DNA from: Alphaproteobacteria bacterium 43-37
Lineage (GTDB): Bacteria; Pseudomonadota; Alphaproteobacteria; 43-37
Direction of reading: 5' to 3'
NCBI GenBank assembly: GCA_001897475.1
Contig: MKSY01000019.1
Location: forward strand, 36,925-100,924
DNA length: 64,000 bases
The position numbers and the translations under genes were made by a program. Within the stretch, counting starts at the first letter, position 1. The number at the start of each line of letters is the position of its first letter. Shown piece by piece: positions 1 to 9,171 of this stretch. Under the pieces are notes generated by a model that made no database searches, was not told where the DNA came from, and saw only the letters and a list, made by a program, of their open reading frames with translations.

Positions 1-120
1 TTTGTCTTCCCGGACGCAGATCCGGGATCCAGGACTTATATGGGCCCCCGCTTTCGCGAGGGTGACAAAAAAAAGAGCACGGGTGACAAAAAAAAGAGCA
101 CGGGGATGACAGGGAAAAGA
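1..120. repeat. Interspersed repeat, copy 1 (truncated by window edge)
   Basis: The first 120 bases carry a GC-rich core around a gctttcgcgaggg motif, followed by short degenerate units of the gcacgggtgacaaaaaaaaga type. The same core and flanking units recur near 58,520-58,680, so this is a dispersed intergenic repeat and not a gene. The copy here has about three right-arm units and is cut by the window start. Confidence 0.75.
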
Positions 121-123
121 GCG

Positions 124-149
124 GCGGTTTAGTTAACTAAACCGCTTTT
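124..149. terminator. Perfect palindrome followed by T-run, likely bidirectional terminator
   Basis: Bases 124-145 form a perfect inverted repeat (GCGGTTTAG, TTAA centre, CTAAACCGC) followed by TTTT. It lies downstream of the 3' end of the minus-strand protease gene, so it may end transcription from either side. Inferred from structure only. Confidence 0.5.
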
Positions 150-171
150 AGTGGCCCAAGCGAAGCGTTTC

Positions 172-196
172 AGACCTCCACCTATGGTGGAGGTCT
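172..196. terminator. Perfect 11-bp hairpin with TAT loop
   Basis: AGACCTCCACC (172-182) pairs perfectly with GGTGGAGGTCT (186-196). It sits 27 bases past the stop of the minus-strand protease gene. The inner CCTCCACC/GGTGGAGG arms resemble the hairpin at 54,845-54,881. No T-run follows on the minus strand, so a terminator role is uncertain; it may also be a small palindromic repeat. Confidence 0.45.
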
Positions 197-222
197 ATGG
201 CTTAACAGAAAAATTACGAACG

Positions 223-1461
223 TTATTCTGATAGATGCGAGCGAATAAAAGCTGCCACTGCCGGATAATCTACTCTTTCATAAAAATTGACAATCTCATA
301 ATCACGTGCGCTTTTCTTGTTTCCAGCAAAATCTAATTCAGGATCAAAACGCACATTAACCCCCACAAGATGTCCGCTGGCATCAAAAATAGGCGCACCG
401 CTATCAGCTTCTGCAGGTACACACATAAACGGCAAGGCATCTGGGGTAACATAAAAACCTTTCATACCGAATCGAGAATGCGCAAAACCTAGCAAATACT
501 TATCAGCAATAAGCTGTTTAGTAGCCTCATCTTTTTGTATTGATCTGAGCGATTCTGTCTTTTCTTGAATTTGGCAAACTTGATTTGCCACAAAAAACCC
601 ATAAACAAGTGACATGTAGCGAGCTATGTCATTCTCGAATTTCTTTTTCGTTAAAAGTATTGGCAGACTCTCGAATTTTCCTAGGCGCTGAGCTTTTTCA
701 CCCTGATCATAAAGAATAGTCCGTAATGTATTTTAAGCATAACTCTTAATGAAGCTACCGTCATCATGGGTAGGAACTTGCTGAGTCAGCTGCACCCATG
801 TCATGAAGTCTTGAGCAGGATCCTTGGCACCGGTTTTATGAGTGCCTGCCTTCCCCCAACCGACCATCGTTAGCGATCTTTTAGCGCTTACAGGCCCTCC
901 TGCTTCAACTGATATTTCTTCAGCAATACTCTTGGTTGCAATCTTTGCTGGCACAACAGGCAAAGTCATGTTCCCCGAAATTGTCACAAGTGCAACATCA
1001 GGGATTGGCGCCCACTCACTGATGTCCGCATAATCAGGAACATTATGGAAGCCGGGGCACTCGATAATTGTTCTGATGTGATTATAATGTCGATTTTTAC
1101 CATCTAAGCAAACAACAAATGCCATATTTTTTGGCTTATTAACCTTACTTCTTCTTCCAATATGATACGTCGTTAATTCGCGAAAGACATGTGCTGCCGT
1201 TAGAAATAGATGATCTCCATTTTTATCTTTGCCAATGTATGTTGATGTTGCGCCCGAAATTTCAGTATCACGGTCATAAATTACAACACCGCACACTGAA
1301 CGCGATAAATGTGCATGCTGATCCTTAAAGATCTGGTAGGCCTCAGGGTCAATATCATCACGAATGACAGCGCAATGGGATGGGCAACTGAAGTAAAATG
1401 TCGCTAAAAGAGCGGATAAAATTTTATTGAGCTTTGAAATGTTCATGCTAACAGGCATCAT
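223..1461 (-). pseudogene. Trypsin-like secreted serine protease gene interrupted by one in-frame TAA
   Basis: Read as one frame, this encodes a secreted trypsin-fold protease. There is an N-terminal hydrophobic signal-like segment, catalytic His in TAAHVF (codon 91), Asp in DVAL (codon 155) and the Ser region ADSGAPIF (codon 354, a variant of GDSGGP). A TAA at 733-735 (codon 243) cuts the gene between the Asp and Ser blocks. The codons on both sides (736-1461 and 223-732) are in the same frame with no other stop, so one substitution explains the break. The start is taken at the ATG at 1461 after a GGATAG sequence; an upstream frame extension and the ATG at 1446 are alternatives. The upstream piece lacks the nucleophile, so it should be inactive unless the stop is read through. 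Confidence 0.75.
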
Positions 1462-1672
1462 AATGACTATCCATAATGTGTTTTTGTTGATTATTATATA
1501 GTCATAATTGATTCCCAGGCTGATTGTCAACACAAATCTCTTAAAATTTTTAACTCACAAGGTTTAGCAACCCTGCCCAACAATGATGGGCACGATACCA
1601 CAACCAAACCTATTTTAATTGAATCGAAAGGTTGCTCGATTAATTCAACCTTTGTTGGTCACAATCAGAAAC

Positions 1673-4600
1673 CTACTTCCCATGCACAACACCTGGAACG
1701 ACATGAGCTTCATGTAAAGTCACACCGGCAGGCATATGCGGAGCATTGGCATCATGGTGAACAGGCTTATCTAAAACAGGACCCTGATGTTCCTCATGAG
1801 AGACTCCAGGCAAAGCCTTTTCTCCTTCCTTGTGATTAGCAGGCAGAGTGTTGATATGCTCCCCACCTACCTGATCATGTGACGTTTTGTGAACGCCGGC
1901 ACTCGTTGTTGCCACAGTCGTTACACCTGTCGTTTTAATACCGTGGACGGTCATATAATCACCATGCCTCTGCGATAGAGACTCCAGCGTATGCTCAAGA
2001 TCGGCTTTTCGTGATAGAGGGACACCACTCATTTGCCCCAAAAGTTCCTTCATTTGAGCAACACTGCTTTCCACAACTGCATGGTCAACCGTTGCTTTTG
2101 GCTTTACCACTTCTGCTTGAACCGTTGCCAACAGAACCTTAAATTGCTCATTTTTTCCTCGGGCCGACGCTACAACCTCCTCAACATGTTCTAGCTGCTT
2201 AACCACAACGGACTCACGAAATTTGTCTAAAACAGCTTCAGTGAGATGTAGATCAGCAAACTCCTGTAAAACCTGCACAGCATGACGCACTGGCACGATA
2301 CGACTTTCACTAACATGACCTGTTAATTGCCTATACTTTTGTTTAAGACTGACAAAATCACGTGATATTTCACCTTTTTTCAAGTTGCCAGTCCTATTAA
2401 GGCTTCCAGCATTAGACTCTATAATACCAAGGTGCCTTTGCAATTCAGCATGATTAACCAAATTAGGATCTTTAGCTAATTCAGCATGAAGAGCGTCAAT
2501 GCTAGCCTTGATAGGGCCAAAATTAGCCGAACCTTGCGCACCAGCTCGTTCCATAAACTTCCATGCCTCAGACCCATATTTTTTGTACAACTCACCAACG
2601 AGCACACGAAGCGGTTCATGGAATGCGGCTACCTCAGCTTGGCGAGCTTCTCCCATATCCGCAAGTTTTCTTTCAACGCGAGTGGAAGCTTTGGCTTTTG
2701 AGACAGCGACAGACGCAGATTTACGATCACGCTCAGCAGCAATAGCAGCTGCAATGCGCGATTGCTCAGCTATCTCAGCTGCTTCCCTTTGAGCTGTTTT
2801 GTGCTCTTCCAGGACACGATCTGCCATAGCTGGAATGCGCAAAGAGCCAAATTCCGTATCGGCTTTCTGATCCATGTTATGGTGCGCTATCAACATAAGA
2901 TGCTCCGAAGCGGCTTCATACGCTTCTGGATCACGCTTTGCTACCTCCAACAAAACTCGGCTATAATCATCCTCACGGACTAAATCATCGTGATTAGCAA
3001 ACTCAGCGATAAGGCCAGCAGCCCTTTTGTGAACATCCATAGCATTATGTTCAACTTCAGACAAAAGAGGCTTAAGTCGCTCTTCATGCTCTGCAAAAAT
3101 ATGCTCGATTTCACCACGCTCCTTGTCTGACATCCATGTTGCACCTGCAAGTGAACGCAGCTTTACAAGCATCTTATATTGATCTGAAGGCGGAACATCT
3201 TTCGCATACTCCATTGCAGCCGTATATGATTCCGAAAAACGTGGATGGCGCAACATGTAGCCTTCAGCTTCATGGATAACCTCAGCCGAAGGCTTCGCCT
3301 TTGCTTTGTAGGCAACAGTTGGCGTATCCCACCATGTATGAGCACTTTCTGCCACATTTGCAGAAGTCTCTAGATGCAGATCATCCTCCATACTTCCACT
3401 CACATCACCACTTCTTTGAGCACTGTCATCTGCAACGGCTGGCGCAGCTAAACTGGCTCGTTCTTTTTCAATCAAGCCTTCCACCGTATCCCACCCAAAC
3501 TGAATGGATAAAGCCTTGCTGGAAGCATGGAGTCCATGCTGAGCTTGCACGTAACCAACTAAGGCTTCACGAACCTCTTTGGGTTCTGCTTTTGCAGCTT
3601 CAAAAACCTTACCGTACAACTCCATTAAATCATTATGCAACCATACGGGGAGATCTCCTTTTTTGGCTTCCCGGAAAGCAGCTTCAACTTCATGGAATAT
3701 TTCTTTTGCCCTTTGTGCATGAGGATTATCTGAGGGCAATGTTTCAAAATATGATACAGCATTAGTTAAACGCTTATGGCTTTCACTTTCATTGTGCTGA
3801 ACGTGCTTTGAGGTAGCAGCAGGCATTGCTTTTAGCCCCTGAACTTGCTCTTGTAGTGCTAATGGCAGCGTATGCAAGCCTTCAGATTCAATACGTGCCG
3901 CGATAAATGCCCTAATCTCAGGAGTATGTCCCTCACTCAATTCAAGAAGTTTATATATTTTGGCAAGCTTTTGCCCATATGCACCACCCTCCGCAGAACG
4001 ACCAGCACTCTCTGATTGTTCGAAAATCCTCTGTGAAACAATCTCGTAAGAAACAGATGTATCCACGCTATGCTCCCCAACCGCATGACCAGTTTCTCTA
4101 ACCCTCGCTGCGGCTGACAAAATCATGTTGGCGGTTGTTTCCGTAAAGAGCAGCCTTTCGGGAGCTTCGACTGTTAGTTTTGGCATGGTAGCACTCGATA
4201 CCTCACCATCAACGATAATCTCATGCGGATCAGCAATCGTACCCTTATCTACTCCTTCATCATAGGCCCTAAGGCGCGTCATATGATCATTAAAACGAGC
4301 ACTAACTTCCTTAATAATGTACGCCTTTACTTCAGCTTCTTGTGATTCGGCAGCTCTTAAAACCCCTTGATAAAAACTGTCGGTAAGACGACCTTCCGCA
4401 TCTTTCAAATGAGACTCTACAAACTCTTTCGCTGTTCTTTGATTTTTTTGTCGTTGATCATCTAGGGTTTTTCTGGCCAGCTCAGTCTCCACAAGCTTTG
4501 CTTTAGCCCTCTCAAAAAGACCTGCTGCGGATAAGCTATGTTCGTGTGCCGCGGCGGCGGCTTCGCGCGTCGCCTGCTCCTTCTTTTCAGCTAAGGATGT

Positions 4601-6082
4601 TTGGCCTATCTTTGCTACTTTCTCTGCTAAAGATTTCCCCTCGGCTCGCTTCTTAGCGTTCTGATCCATCACAGTTGCAATCGCTTTACCAAACGTGCCA
4701 CGCACTTCCTGTGACCGTGCCTCTGCCGCGGCGGCGGCTTCGCGCGTCGCCTGCTCCTTCTTTGCCTGAGCTTTGGCTATCTCAGCTGCTACCACTCCAG
4801 CAAAATCTGGACGTATCCCACCCTTCAGATGATCAACATCTTCCAATGTCTTGGCTCTCTTTGGCTCAGAAGGGTGTATTACTTTAGATGATCCCACAAC
4901 GGGTGCTTCAGCACTCTCGGTTAACACATGCGCTGGACCAAATAATGCCAGTAGCTTATCTTGCCACTGCCTCCTCTCAGCTTCTTCGGCTGCCTTCGCA
5001 GCAGCAGCCGCAGTCGCATCGGGCGCAACTGCAACATCAGGTGCCTTTGCAGCAACAGCCGCAGTCGCATCAAGCGCAACTGCAACATCAGGTGCCTTTG
5101 CAGCAACAGCCGCAGTCGCATCAAGCGCAACTGCAACATCAGGCGCTACCATCGTAGTAGGAGTAGCTGTAGCAACGCTTGAAGGTGTTGCCGATAAAGA
5201 TGCAACTACAGGCTCTGGCCGGGCAGCATTTATCTCCGCAACAATTTTCTGACCTGTAGCTGATCTTCTAAAATCCTCAATAAACCCTTCAGTTGCATTA
5301 TGATGCTGTTGTTCCGCATGTTGCCTATCATTACCAACCGGCATTCTTGATATGAGTTCAGCTGCTTGAAAAAGGGCATGCGCCTGATCTGCAGGTGAAA
5401 GTCCCTTAAATGCTTGAGAGGTTAACCAGTCATATGTTTTACCGTACTCGAAGTTCCGATAAAGCAGCAAATGCTCCCAAGAAGCATCATTATATTTGGG
5501 TACGACAGCTCTATAAGCTGAACTTGCCGCAGGCAAAGTATCCCCATTGACTTTAGCAAGAAAATCAACAACAGAAAGAAAGTCTTCTCGCGCTTCAGCT
5601 TTGTTTTGCACAATAAGAGTCGGCGATGCTTTTAAGGCAACTGACACCAAAGGAGAAGCTGTTGGGCCAACGCTTGGCTCTCCTACACTTGGTAACGAAG
5701 ATCTTGTTCCAAAAACATGACGATACCCTTCTGGCCCTTTCTTTATGCTTGCCCAATATTCTCGAGCGATATTACTGATTTTCTCATTCGACAGAGGTCC
5801 CACAGCCTCTGTGTCGCTTGGCTTTTCGGCAGGAGCAATTCTAGCGGCAGGCAATGTTACCTGACCGCTTACTTTGGATAACTGCGCCTCTATCCTATTA
5901 AGCCTAGCGGCCGAGCTCTCTATCTTAGAACTATCATCCTCCAAAGGCGATCTATCTTCTGGATTCAAAAGCGCAACACCTTCATGTCCGCCAGATGAAG
6001 TGGTTTGACCCAGTACATGATATGGGAGCAAAGAGCAAACACCCCATAAAAATAGTCGAAATAATGATCGTGGCTGTAGCAT
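1673..6082 (-). CDS. Large secreted Ala/Glu-rich coiled-coil protein with internal repeats, unknown function
   Basis: This encodes 1,469 residues. The start ATG at 6082 follows AGGAG at a 5-nt spacing. Residues 1-25 form a signal peptide (positive start, LFRLFLWGVCSLL core, VLGQ cleavage region). The rest is rich in Ala, Glu, Lys and Arg with long heptad-like stretches, suggesting extended coiled coil. Around residues 314-364 there are three tandem 17-residue units (APDVAVA.DATAA.AAK). Two copies of a KKEQATREAAAAA block lie near residues 440-512. The C-terminal 100 residues are rich in His, Gly, Val and Thr. I see no catalytic motif and do not recognise a family. It stands alone between a protease remnant and grpE. 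A secreted structural or host-interacting protein is possible but unproven. Confidence 0.8.
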   Translation of the reverse strand: MLQPRSLFRLFLWGVCSLLPYHVLGQTTSSGGHEGVALLNPEDRSPLEDDSSKIESSAARLNRIEAQLSKVSGQVTLPAARIAPAEKPSDTEAVGPLSNEKISNIAREYWASIKKGPEGYRHVFGTRSSLPSVGEPSVGPTASPLVSVALKASPTLIVQNKAEAREDFLSVVDFLAKVNGDTLPAASSAYRAVVPKYNDASWEHLLLYRNFEYGKTYDWLTSQAFKGLSPADQAHALFQAAELISRMPVGNDRQHAEQQHHNATEGFIEDFRRSATGQKIVAEINAARPEPVVASLSATPSSVATATPTTMVAPDVAVALDATAAVAAKAPDVAVALDATAAVAAKAPDVAVAPDATAAAAAKAAEEAERRQWQDKLLALFGPAHVLTESAEAPVVGSSKVIHPSEPKRAKTLEDVDHLKGGIRPDFAGVVAAEIAKAQAKKEQATREAAAAAEARSQEVRGTFGKAIATVMDQNAKKRAEGKSLAEKVAKIGQTSLAEKKEQATREAAAAAHEHSLSAAGLFERAKAKLVETELARKTLDDQRQKNQRTAKEFVESHLKDAEGRLTDSFYQGVLRAAESQEAEVKAYIIKEVSARFNDHMTRLRAYDEGVDKGTIADPHEIIVDGEVSSATMPKLTVEAPERLLFTETTANMILSAAARVRETGHAVGEHSVDTSVSYEIVSQRIFEQSESAGRSAEGGAYGQKLAKIYKLLELSEGHTPEIRAFIAARIESEGLHTLPLALQEQVQGLKAMPAATSKHVQHNESESHKRLTNAVSYFETLPSDNPHAQRAKEIFHEVEAAFREAKKGDLPVWLHNDLMELYGKVFEAAKAEPKEVREALVGYVQAQHGLHASSKALSIQFGWDTVEGLIEKERASLAAPAVADDSAQRSGDVSGSMEDDLHLETSANVAESAHTWWDTPTVAYKAKAKPSAEVIHEAEGYMLRHPRFSESYTAAMEYAKDVPPSDQYKMLVKLRSLAGATWMSDKERGEIEHIFAEHEERLKPLLSEVEHNAMDVHKRAAGLIAEFANHDDLVREDDYSRVLLEVAKRDPEAYEAASEHLMLIAHHNMDQKADTEFGSLRIPAMADRVLEEHKTAQREAAEIAEQSRIAAAIAAERDRKSASVAVSKAKASTRVERKLADMGEARQAEVAAFHEPLRVLVGELYKKYGSEAWKFMERAGAQGSANFGPIKASIDALHAELAKDPNLVNHAELQRHLGIIESNAGSLNRTGNLKKGEISRDFVSLKQKYRQLTGHVSESRIVPVRHAVQVLQEFADLHLTEAVLDKFRESVVVKQLEHVEEVVASARGKNEQFKVLLATVQAEVVKPKATVDHAVVESSVAQMKELLGQMSGVPLSRKADLEHTLESLSQRHGDYMTVHGIKTTGVTTVATTSAGVHKTSHDQVGGEHINTLPANHKEGEKALPGVSHEEHQGPVLDKPVHHDANAPHMPAGVTLHEAHVVPGVVHGK
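4547..4763. repeat. Pair of perfect 40-bp direct repeats inside the 1,469-residue gene
   Basis: Bases 4547-4586 and 4724-4763 are identical, beginning TGCCGCGGCGGCGGCTTCGC. They are spaced 177 bp apart (59 codons), so both are in the same frame and encode KKEQATREAAAAA. The run is clearly more GC-rich than its surroundings. Confidence 0.85.
4990..5142. repeat. Three tandem 51-bp units inside the 1,469-residue gene
   Basis: Units at 5041-5091 and 5092-5142 are identical; a diverged third unit occupies 4990-5040. Each is 17 codons, so copy-number change keeps the frame. The encoded unit is APDVAVALDATAAVAAK. Confidence 0.85.
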
Positions 6083-6171
6083 AGAGACTCCTTTTTAAAG
6101 AATCATCTATGTTTTTGATTAATATTTGGTAACTTTTAGCACAAATGTATGGGTAACAGTGTACCGTAATT

Positions 6172-6777
6172 TCATGCTTTTATATCAACTTTCGTTGGAT
6201 GCGCTTGCCCCTTAGAAACACTCACCATTGCCGGGCGCAATAAGCGGTCATGAATCTTATAGCCAACCTGGAATACATTCACCACCATCCCAGATGGTAA
6301 TGTCTGATGCTCGACTTCCATCATAGCCTGATGCCAATCTGGTTCAAAACGTTGCCCTTCAGGATTAATAGCTACGACATTAAATCTGGCCAATACCTGC
6401 TCTAAGGATCGCGCCGTCATTTCTACGCCCTCAGCCAATTGCTTAAGGGTATCATCTTCCTGCGGCATACCCATAGGAATGCTAGCCAAGGCTCGATGCA
6501 AGTTATCACCGACCACGAGAACTTCACGGGCAAATTGCGCTAAAGCATATTTTGCCGTCTCCTCGCGATCCCTCTGAGCACGCTTATTCACATTCTCAAC
6601 TTCAGCCAATGCCCTCAATAATTGATCCCTGGTTTGATCCAAAGTATGCTGCAATTGCTCAACTTGTGAAGCAGACTCAGCGTTTATATCTATGGATTGA
6701 CCTTCACCCATATCCGTGGCCAAACTCTCGTTTTCATTTGCATTGTTCTTTATTTTTTTCTCTTTTGACTCTTCCAT
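6172..6777 (-). CDS. grpE: GrpE, nucleotide exchange factor of DnaK
   Basis: The 201-residue product matches GrpE. It has an acidic disordered N-terminus, a long coiled-coil helix (about 40-90) with the EVENVNKRAQRDREE segment, and a C-terminal beta domain with GQRFEPDWHQAM and VFQVGYKIHDRLLRPAMVSVS. GrpE drives ADP release from DnaK in protein folding. The ATG at 6777 is chosen because AGGAG lies 7 nt upstream; a TTG one codon earlier is possible. It is 33 nt downstream of hrcA on the same strand, the common hrcA-grpE heat-shock arrangement, and probably cotranscribed. Confidence 0.97.
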   Translation of the reverse strand: MEESKEKKIKNNANENESLATDMGEGQSIDINAESASQVEQLQHTLDQTRDQLLRALAEVENVNKRAQRDREETAKYALAQFAREVLVVGDNLHRALASIPMGMPQEDDTLKQLAEGVEMTARSLEQVLARFNVVAINPEGQRFEPDWHQAMMEVEHQTLPSGMVVNVFQVGYKIHDRLLRPAMVSVSKGQAHPTKVDIKA

Positions 6778-6810
6778 CAATTTGCTCCTTGCTATCTTCT
6801 AGCCCGATTT

Positions 6811-7842
6811 TCAGGTGTTTATAAGTTTTGTCACAAGTTTAGCTGTAAAATCAACCATTGGAATAATGCGACTGTAATTCATACGTGCAGGCCCCACAAC
6901 CCCGATAGCGCCAATAAACTTACGTTTGGCATTCATGTAAGGGGCGACCACGAAAGAGCAACCCGCCACATGACAATACTTTGATTCAGCCCCAATAAAT
7001 ATTTGAACACCTTCGGCCGTTATAGATGCTTCAACCAAATCAACTAGGTTTTCCTTCTCTTCAAGTACCTTATAGAGCGCCTTAATTTGCTCCAGCTCAT
7101 CCACATGAGTTATATTTTGTAACAGCTGCGTTTGGCCTCTAATAATGAGTTCACTACTTTTTTCCGCCCAAGTTTTGAAGCCCACTTCTAGCAGTTGCGC
7201 AACCATCTTATTCAATTGGGTTTCATGTTGCTTAATCTCTCGGCTAATAGCTACCTTCACCTCATCCAGGGACTTTCCATTGTAATGAGCATTGATATAG
7301 TTGGCCGCACGCGCTAAGTCCTCAGTCTGCGTCCCTTGTGGCAGGTCAATAATACGATTTTCAATCGTTCCATCTTCTGTCACCAAAACAACTAAACCTT
7401 GATGAGTAGAAAGTTGGACAAACTCTAACTGTCTCAATGTAACGTCAGTTTTGGCTGTGATGACCATACTTACACAACGAGAAAGCCCTGACAAAACTTG
7501 GGTGGCCTCCTCCAAGAGTGCTTCCTTAACTAAGTTGCTTTTAAGACATATCCGTTCAATTTCTTTTTTTTCAACCAATCCTAAATGACAAAACTCTAAG
7601 AGCCCATGAACAAATAGTCTAAGGCCTGCTTCTGTTGGCAAACGTCCAGCAGAAGTATGGGGCGAATAAAGCAAGCCAACACCGGACAAATGGGCCATCA
7701 CATTGCGTACCGTGGCAGAAGAGACATCAAACCCTAGTTTTTGACAAACTGTTTTTGACCCAACAGGTTCTCCCGTCAGGATGTATTCATCCACTATATG
7801 GTGCAAAACAGCTTTGGACCTTCTATCCAAATCAATGCGCAT
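6811..7842 (-). CDS. hrcA: HrcA, heat-inducible transcription repressor
   Basis: This 343-residue protein has the HrcA layout. An N-terminal winged helix contains GEPVGSKT and SSATVRNVMAHL, followed by the HTSAGRLPTEAGLR block. The central GAF-like and inserted domains come next, and the C-terminus reads ANPY-like MNAKRKFIGAIGVVGPARMNYSRIIPMV. HrcA represses chaperone operons by binding CIRCE elements; I found no CIRCE in this window. The start is the ATG at 7842, with AGGGG 7 nt upstream (TTG one codon earlier is possible). Its first 35 codons and promoter region are duplicated at 10886-11128 as part of a 292-bp direct repeat. A TATAAT-like box lies at 7934-7939 on the minus strand. It is followed by grpE. 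Confidence 0.97.
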   Translation of the reverse strand: MRIDLDRRSKAVLHHIVDEYILTGEPVGSKTVCQKLGFDVSSATVRNVMAHLSGVGLLYSPHTSAGRLPTEAGLRLFVHGLLEFCHLGLVEKKEIERICLKSNLVKEALLEEATQVLSGLSRCVSMVITAKTDVTLRQLEFVQLSTHQGLVVLVTEDGTIENRIIDLPQGTQTEDLARAANYINAHYNGKSLDEVKVAISREIKQHETQLNKMVAQLLEVGFKTWAEKSSELIIRGQTQLLQNITHVDELEQIKALYKVLEEKENLVDLVEASITAEGVQIFIGAESKYCHVAGCSFVVAPYMNAKRKFIGAIGVVGPARMNYSRIIPMVDFTAKLVTKLINT

Positions 7843-8029
7843 CAAAATCCCCTTAGCTTTAGACTAAGAACTATACACAACTTGACCATTAAAATCCAGA
7901 AAATCATTATTATTTTAGGGATTGTACCCCAATATTATAATACCCGAGAGATTAATGCGGTAGGATTTAATCTTGGGTGTTGGTGGGCGCTATAGGATTC
8001 GAACCTATGACCACCTGATTAAAAGTCAG
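7738..8029. repeat. 292-bp direct repeat, left copy (hrcA start + tRNA-Lys 3' part)
   Basis: Aligns base for base with 10886-11177 (constant offset 3148) with about five substitutions and no gaps. It covers the first 35 codons of hrcA, the hrcA upstream region and the 3' 49 nt of tRNA-Lys. It forms the left boundary of the inserted segment. Confidence 0.93.
7981..8029 (-). pseudogene. tRNA-Lys 3' fragment (left attachment-site remnant)
   Basis: These 49 nt equal positions 28-76 of the intact tRNA-Lys at 11129-11204, including the anticodon loop, T arm and encoded CCA. Past 8029 the sequence differs completely. This is the usual footprint of an integrase-mediated insertion into a tRNA gene. 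It is not a functional tRNA because the D arm and 5' acceptor strand are missing. Confidence 0.88.
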
Positions 8030-8058
8030 TTATTTATTGTGTACCCAGACATTTCTGT

Positions 8059-8481
8059 ATGCGCGTAAAACTGACCAAGAAACTGATTGATGCCAGCTCC
8101 CCTGCTTTAAGGAGAGAAAAGCTTGTTTTGTGGGATTCAAGCCTGCGTGGCTTTGGCATTGTTATTCGCTCTAGCGGTAAGAAGACCTATTGCATCCAAT
8201 ATCGTGATGCTCGAAACGCCCTTAAGCGCCTATCCATAGGCGAACATGGGTTGATCACTTTGGATGAAGCAAGGTTAGCCGCCCAAAAACTCTTATCCCA
8301 ATACAAATCTGGCGAACTTGTTGAAGCTCGGGTAAAAAACAACATCTTCTTTGATCAATTGGCGGAATCCTACTTGAACAAGCACTCTTTACAATACAAA
8401 AGAGATAAAAGTGTTTTGGAAGATAAACGCCTCATCAACCAATTCTTGCTTGTCACTTTGCGTTTAAGAATTAGAGATTAA
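8059..8481 (+). pseudogene. Truncated tRNA-type tyrosine integrase (arm-binding domain only)
   Basis: The 140-residue product begins MRVKLTKKLIDASSPALRR and contains LWDSSLRGFGIVIRSSGKKT and YRDARNALKRLSIGEHGLITLDEAR. This is the N-terminal DUF4102-type arm DNA-binding domain of phage and island integrases, followed by the start of the core-binding domain (FFDQLAESYLNKHS). The catalytic R-H-R-Y domain is absent; the frame ends in an unrelated tail after about residue 132. Full-length relatives have about 400 residues. It starts 30 nt from the tRNA-Lys fragment, the expected place for an island integrase. Mobility by its own integrase has therefore been lost. Confidence 0.85.
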
Positions 8482-8648
8482 TAGCCTATTCCCTAAGTAA
8501 GAGAAAATCTACCACTTTTATAATGATTCGTTTTTTATCAATTGCTTAGATAACATTGGCGTATATTAAGCTCAATCGTTGTTGCATTTGCTCAATAGTT
8601 ATGCTAGGTTACGCTTACGTTTTCCCCTAGCTTGTATGGAGTCAAATG

Positions 8649-9143
8649 ATGCGAATTTCTTCCTGTCTGTTTGCAGCTGTTTTGTGTCTTGTATCCCAAA
8701 ATGCCTTATCTTACGTTGTACCCGATGAAGCCCTTAACTTAAGCAAGCTTCCCCATTGCCCACCTTCACGAATCTCCTATCAGGATATACCAAGCTCGTT
8801 TGAGGGAGATGCAATCAAAGAAAGACCAAAATATTATATGAGCCAACTCATCGGGATTAAGGCGAGTGATGAACCTCCCTATGAGGCCATTAAAGACCCT
8901 TCTTTAACATCGAAACTAGAGGATTTTACTGTTAAAATGCTGCAGCTTTTTGATGAGAACGATACGTGTGATAAAGTTGGTATTTTATATATAGCTCGCT
9001 TTCAAAAGTATTTTTGTCCCAATACAGAAGCTTTCAGAGACCTTTCCTCAAAATCAAAAGGTATTGTTGCAACTTTCTTCAGGTACAATAAAGAAGTTTA
9101 CCAGCAGGCAAAAGAAGTATCTGGGTGCCATTTTGATATGTAA
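8649..9143 (+). CDS. Small secreted protein with four cysteines, island cargo, unknown function
   Basis: This encodes 164 residues (165 if the ATG at 8646 is used). GGAG at 8638-8641 gives a better spacing to the ATG at 8649. The first 21 residues form a signal peptide (MRISSCLFAAVLCLVSQNALS). The mature part has four Cys (HCPPS, DTCDK, YFCPN, SGCHF) that could form two disulfides. I do not recognise the family. It lies 28 nt upstream of the PI-PLC-like gene on the same strand, so the two are probably cotranscribed. It may be a partner of, or be secreted with, the phospholipase; that is inference from position. Confidence 0.7.
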   Translation: MRISSCLFAAVLCLVSQNALSYVVPDEALNLSKLPHCPPSRISYQDIPSSFEGDAIKERPKYYMSQLIGIKASDEPPYEAIKDPSLTSKLEDFTVKMLQLFDENDTCDKVGILYIARFQKYFCPNTEAFRDLSSKSKGIVATFFRYNKEVYQQAKEVSGCHFDM

Positions 9144-9171
9144 TGGCAATTTATTATTAAAAAAAGTCAAC

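Noticed and set aside
4851-5252. Ala- and Gln-rich frames opposite the tandem repeats of the large secreted gene
   Set aside because: They arise from the repetitive codons on the other strand; the minus-strand frame is far longer and has SD and signal peptide.
7843-7980. CIRCE operator for HrcA
   Set aside because: No TTAGCACTC-N9-GAGTGCTAA-like palindrome; a short TTAG/CTAA pair is too weak.
7798-7995. 65-residue plus-strand frame, repeated almost identically at 10946-11143
   Set aside because: It is antisense to the hrcA start and tRNA-Lys fragment; it exists twice only because of the 292-bp repeat.
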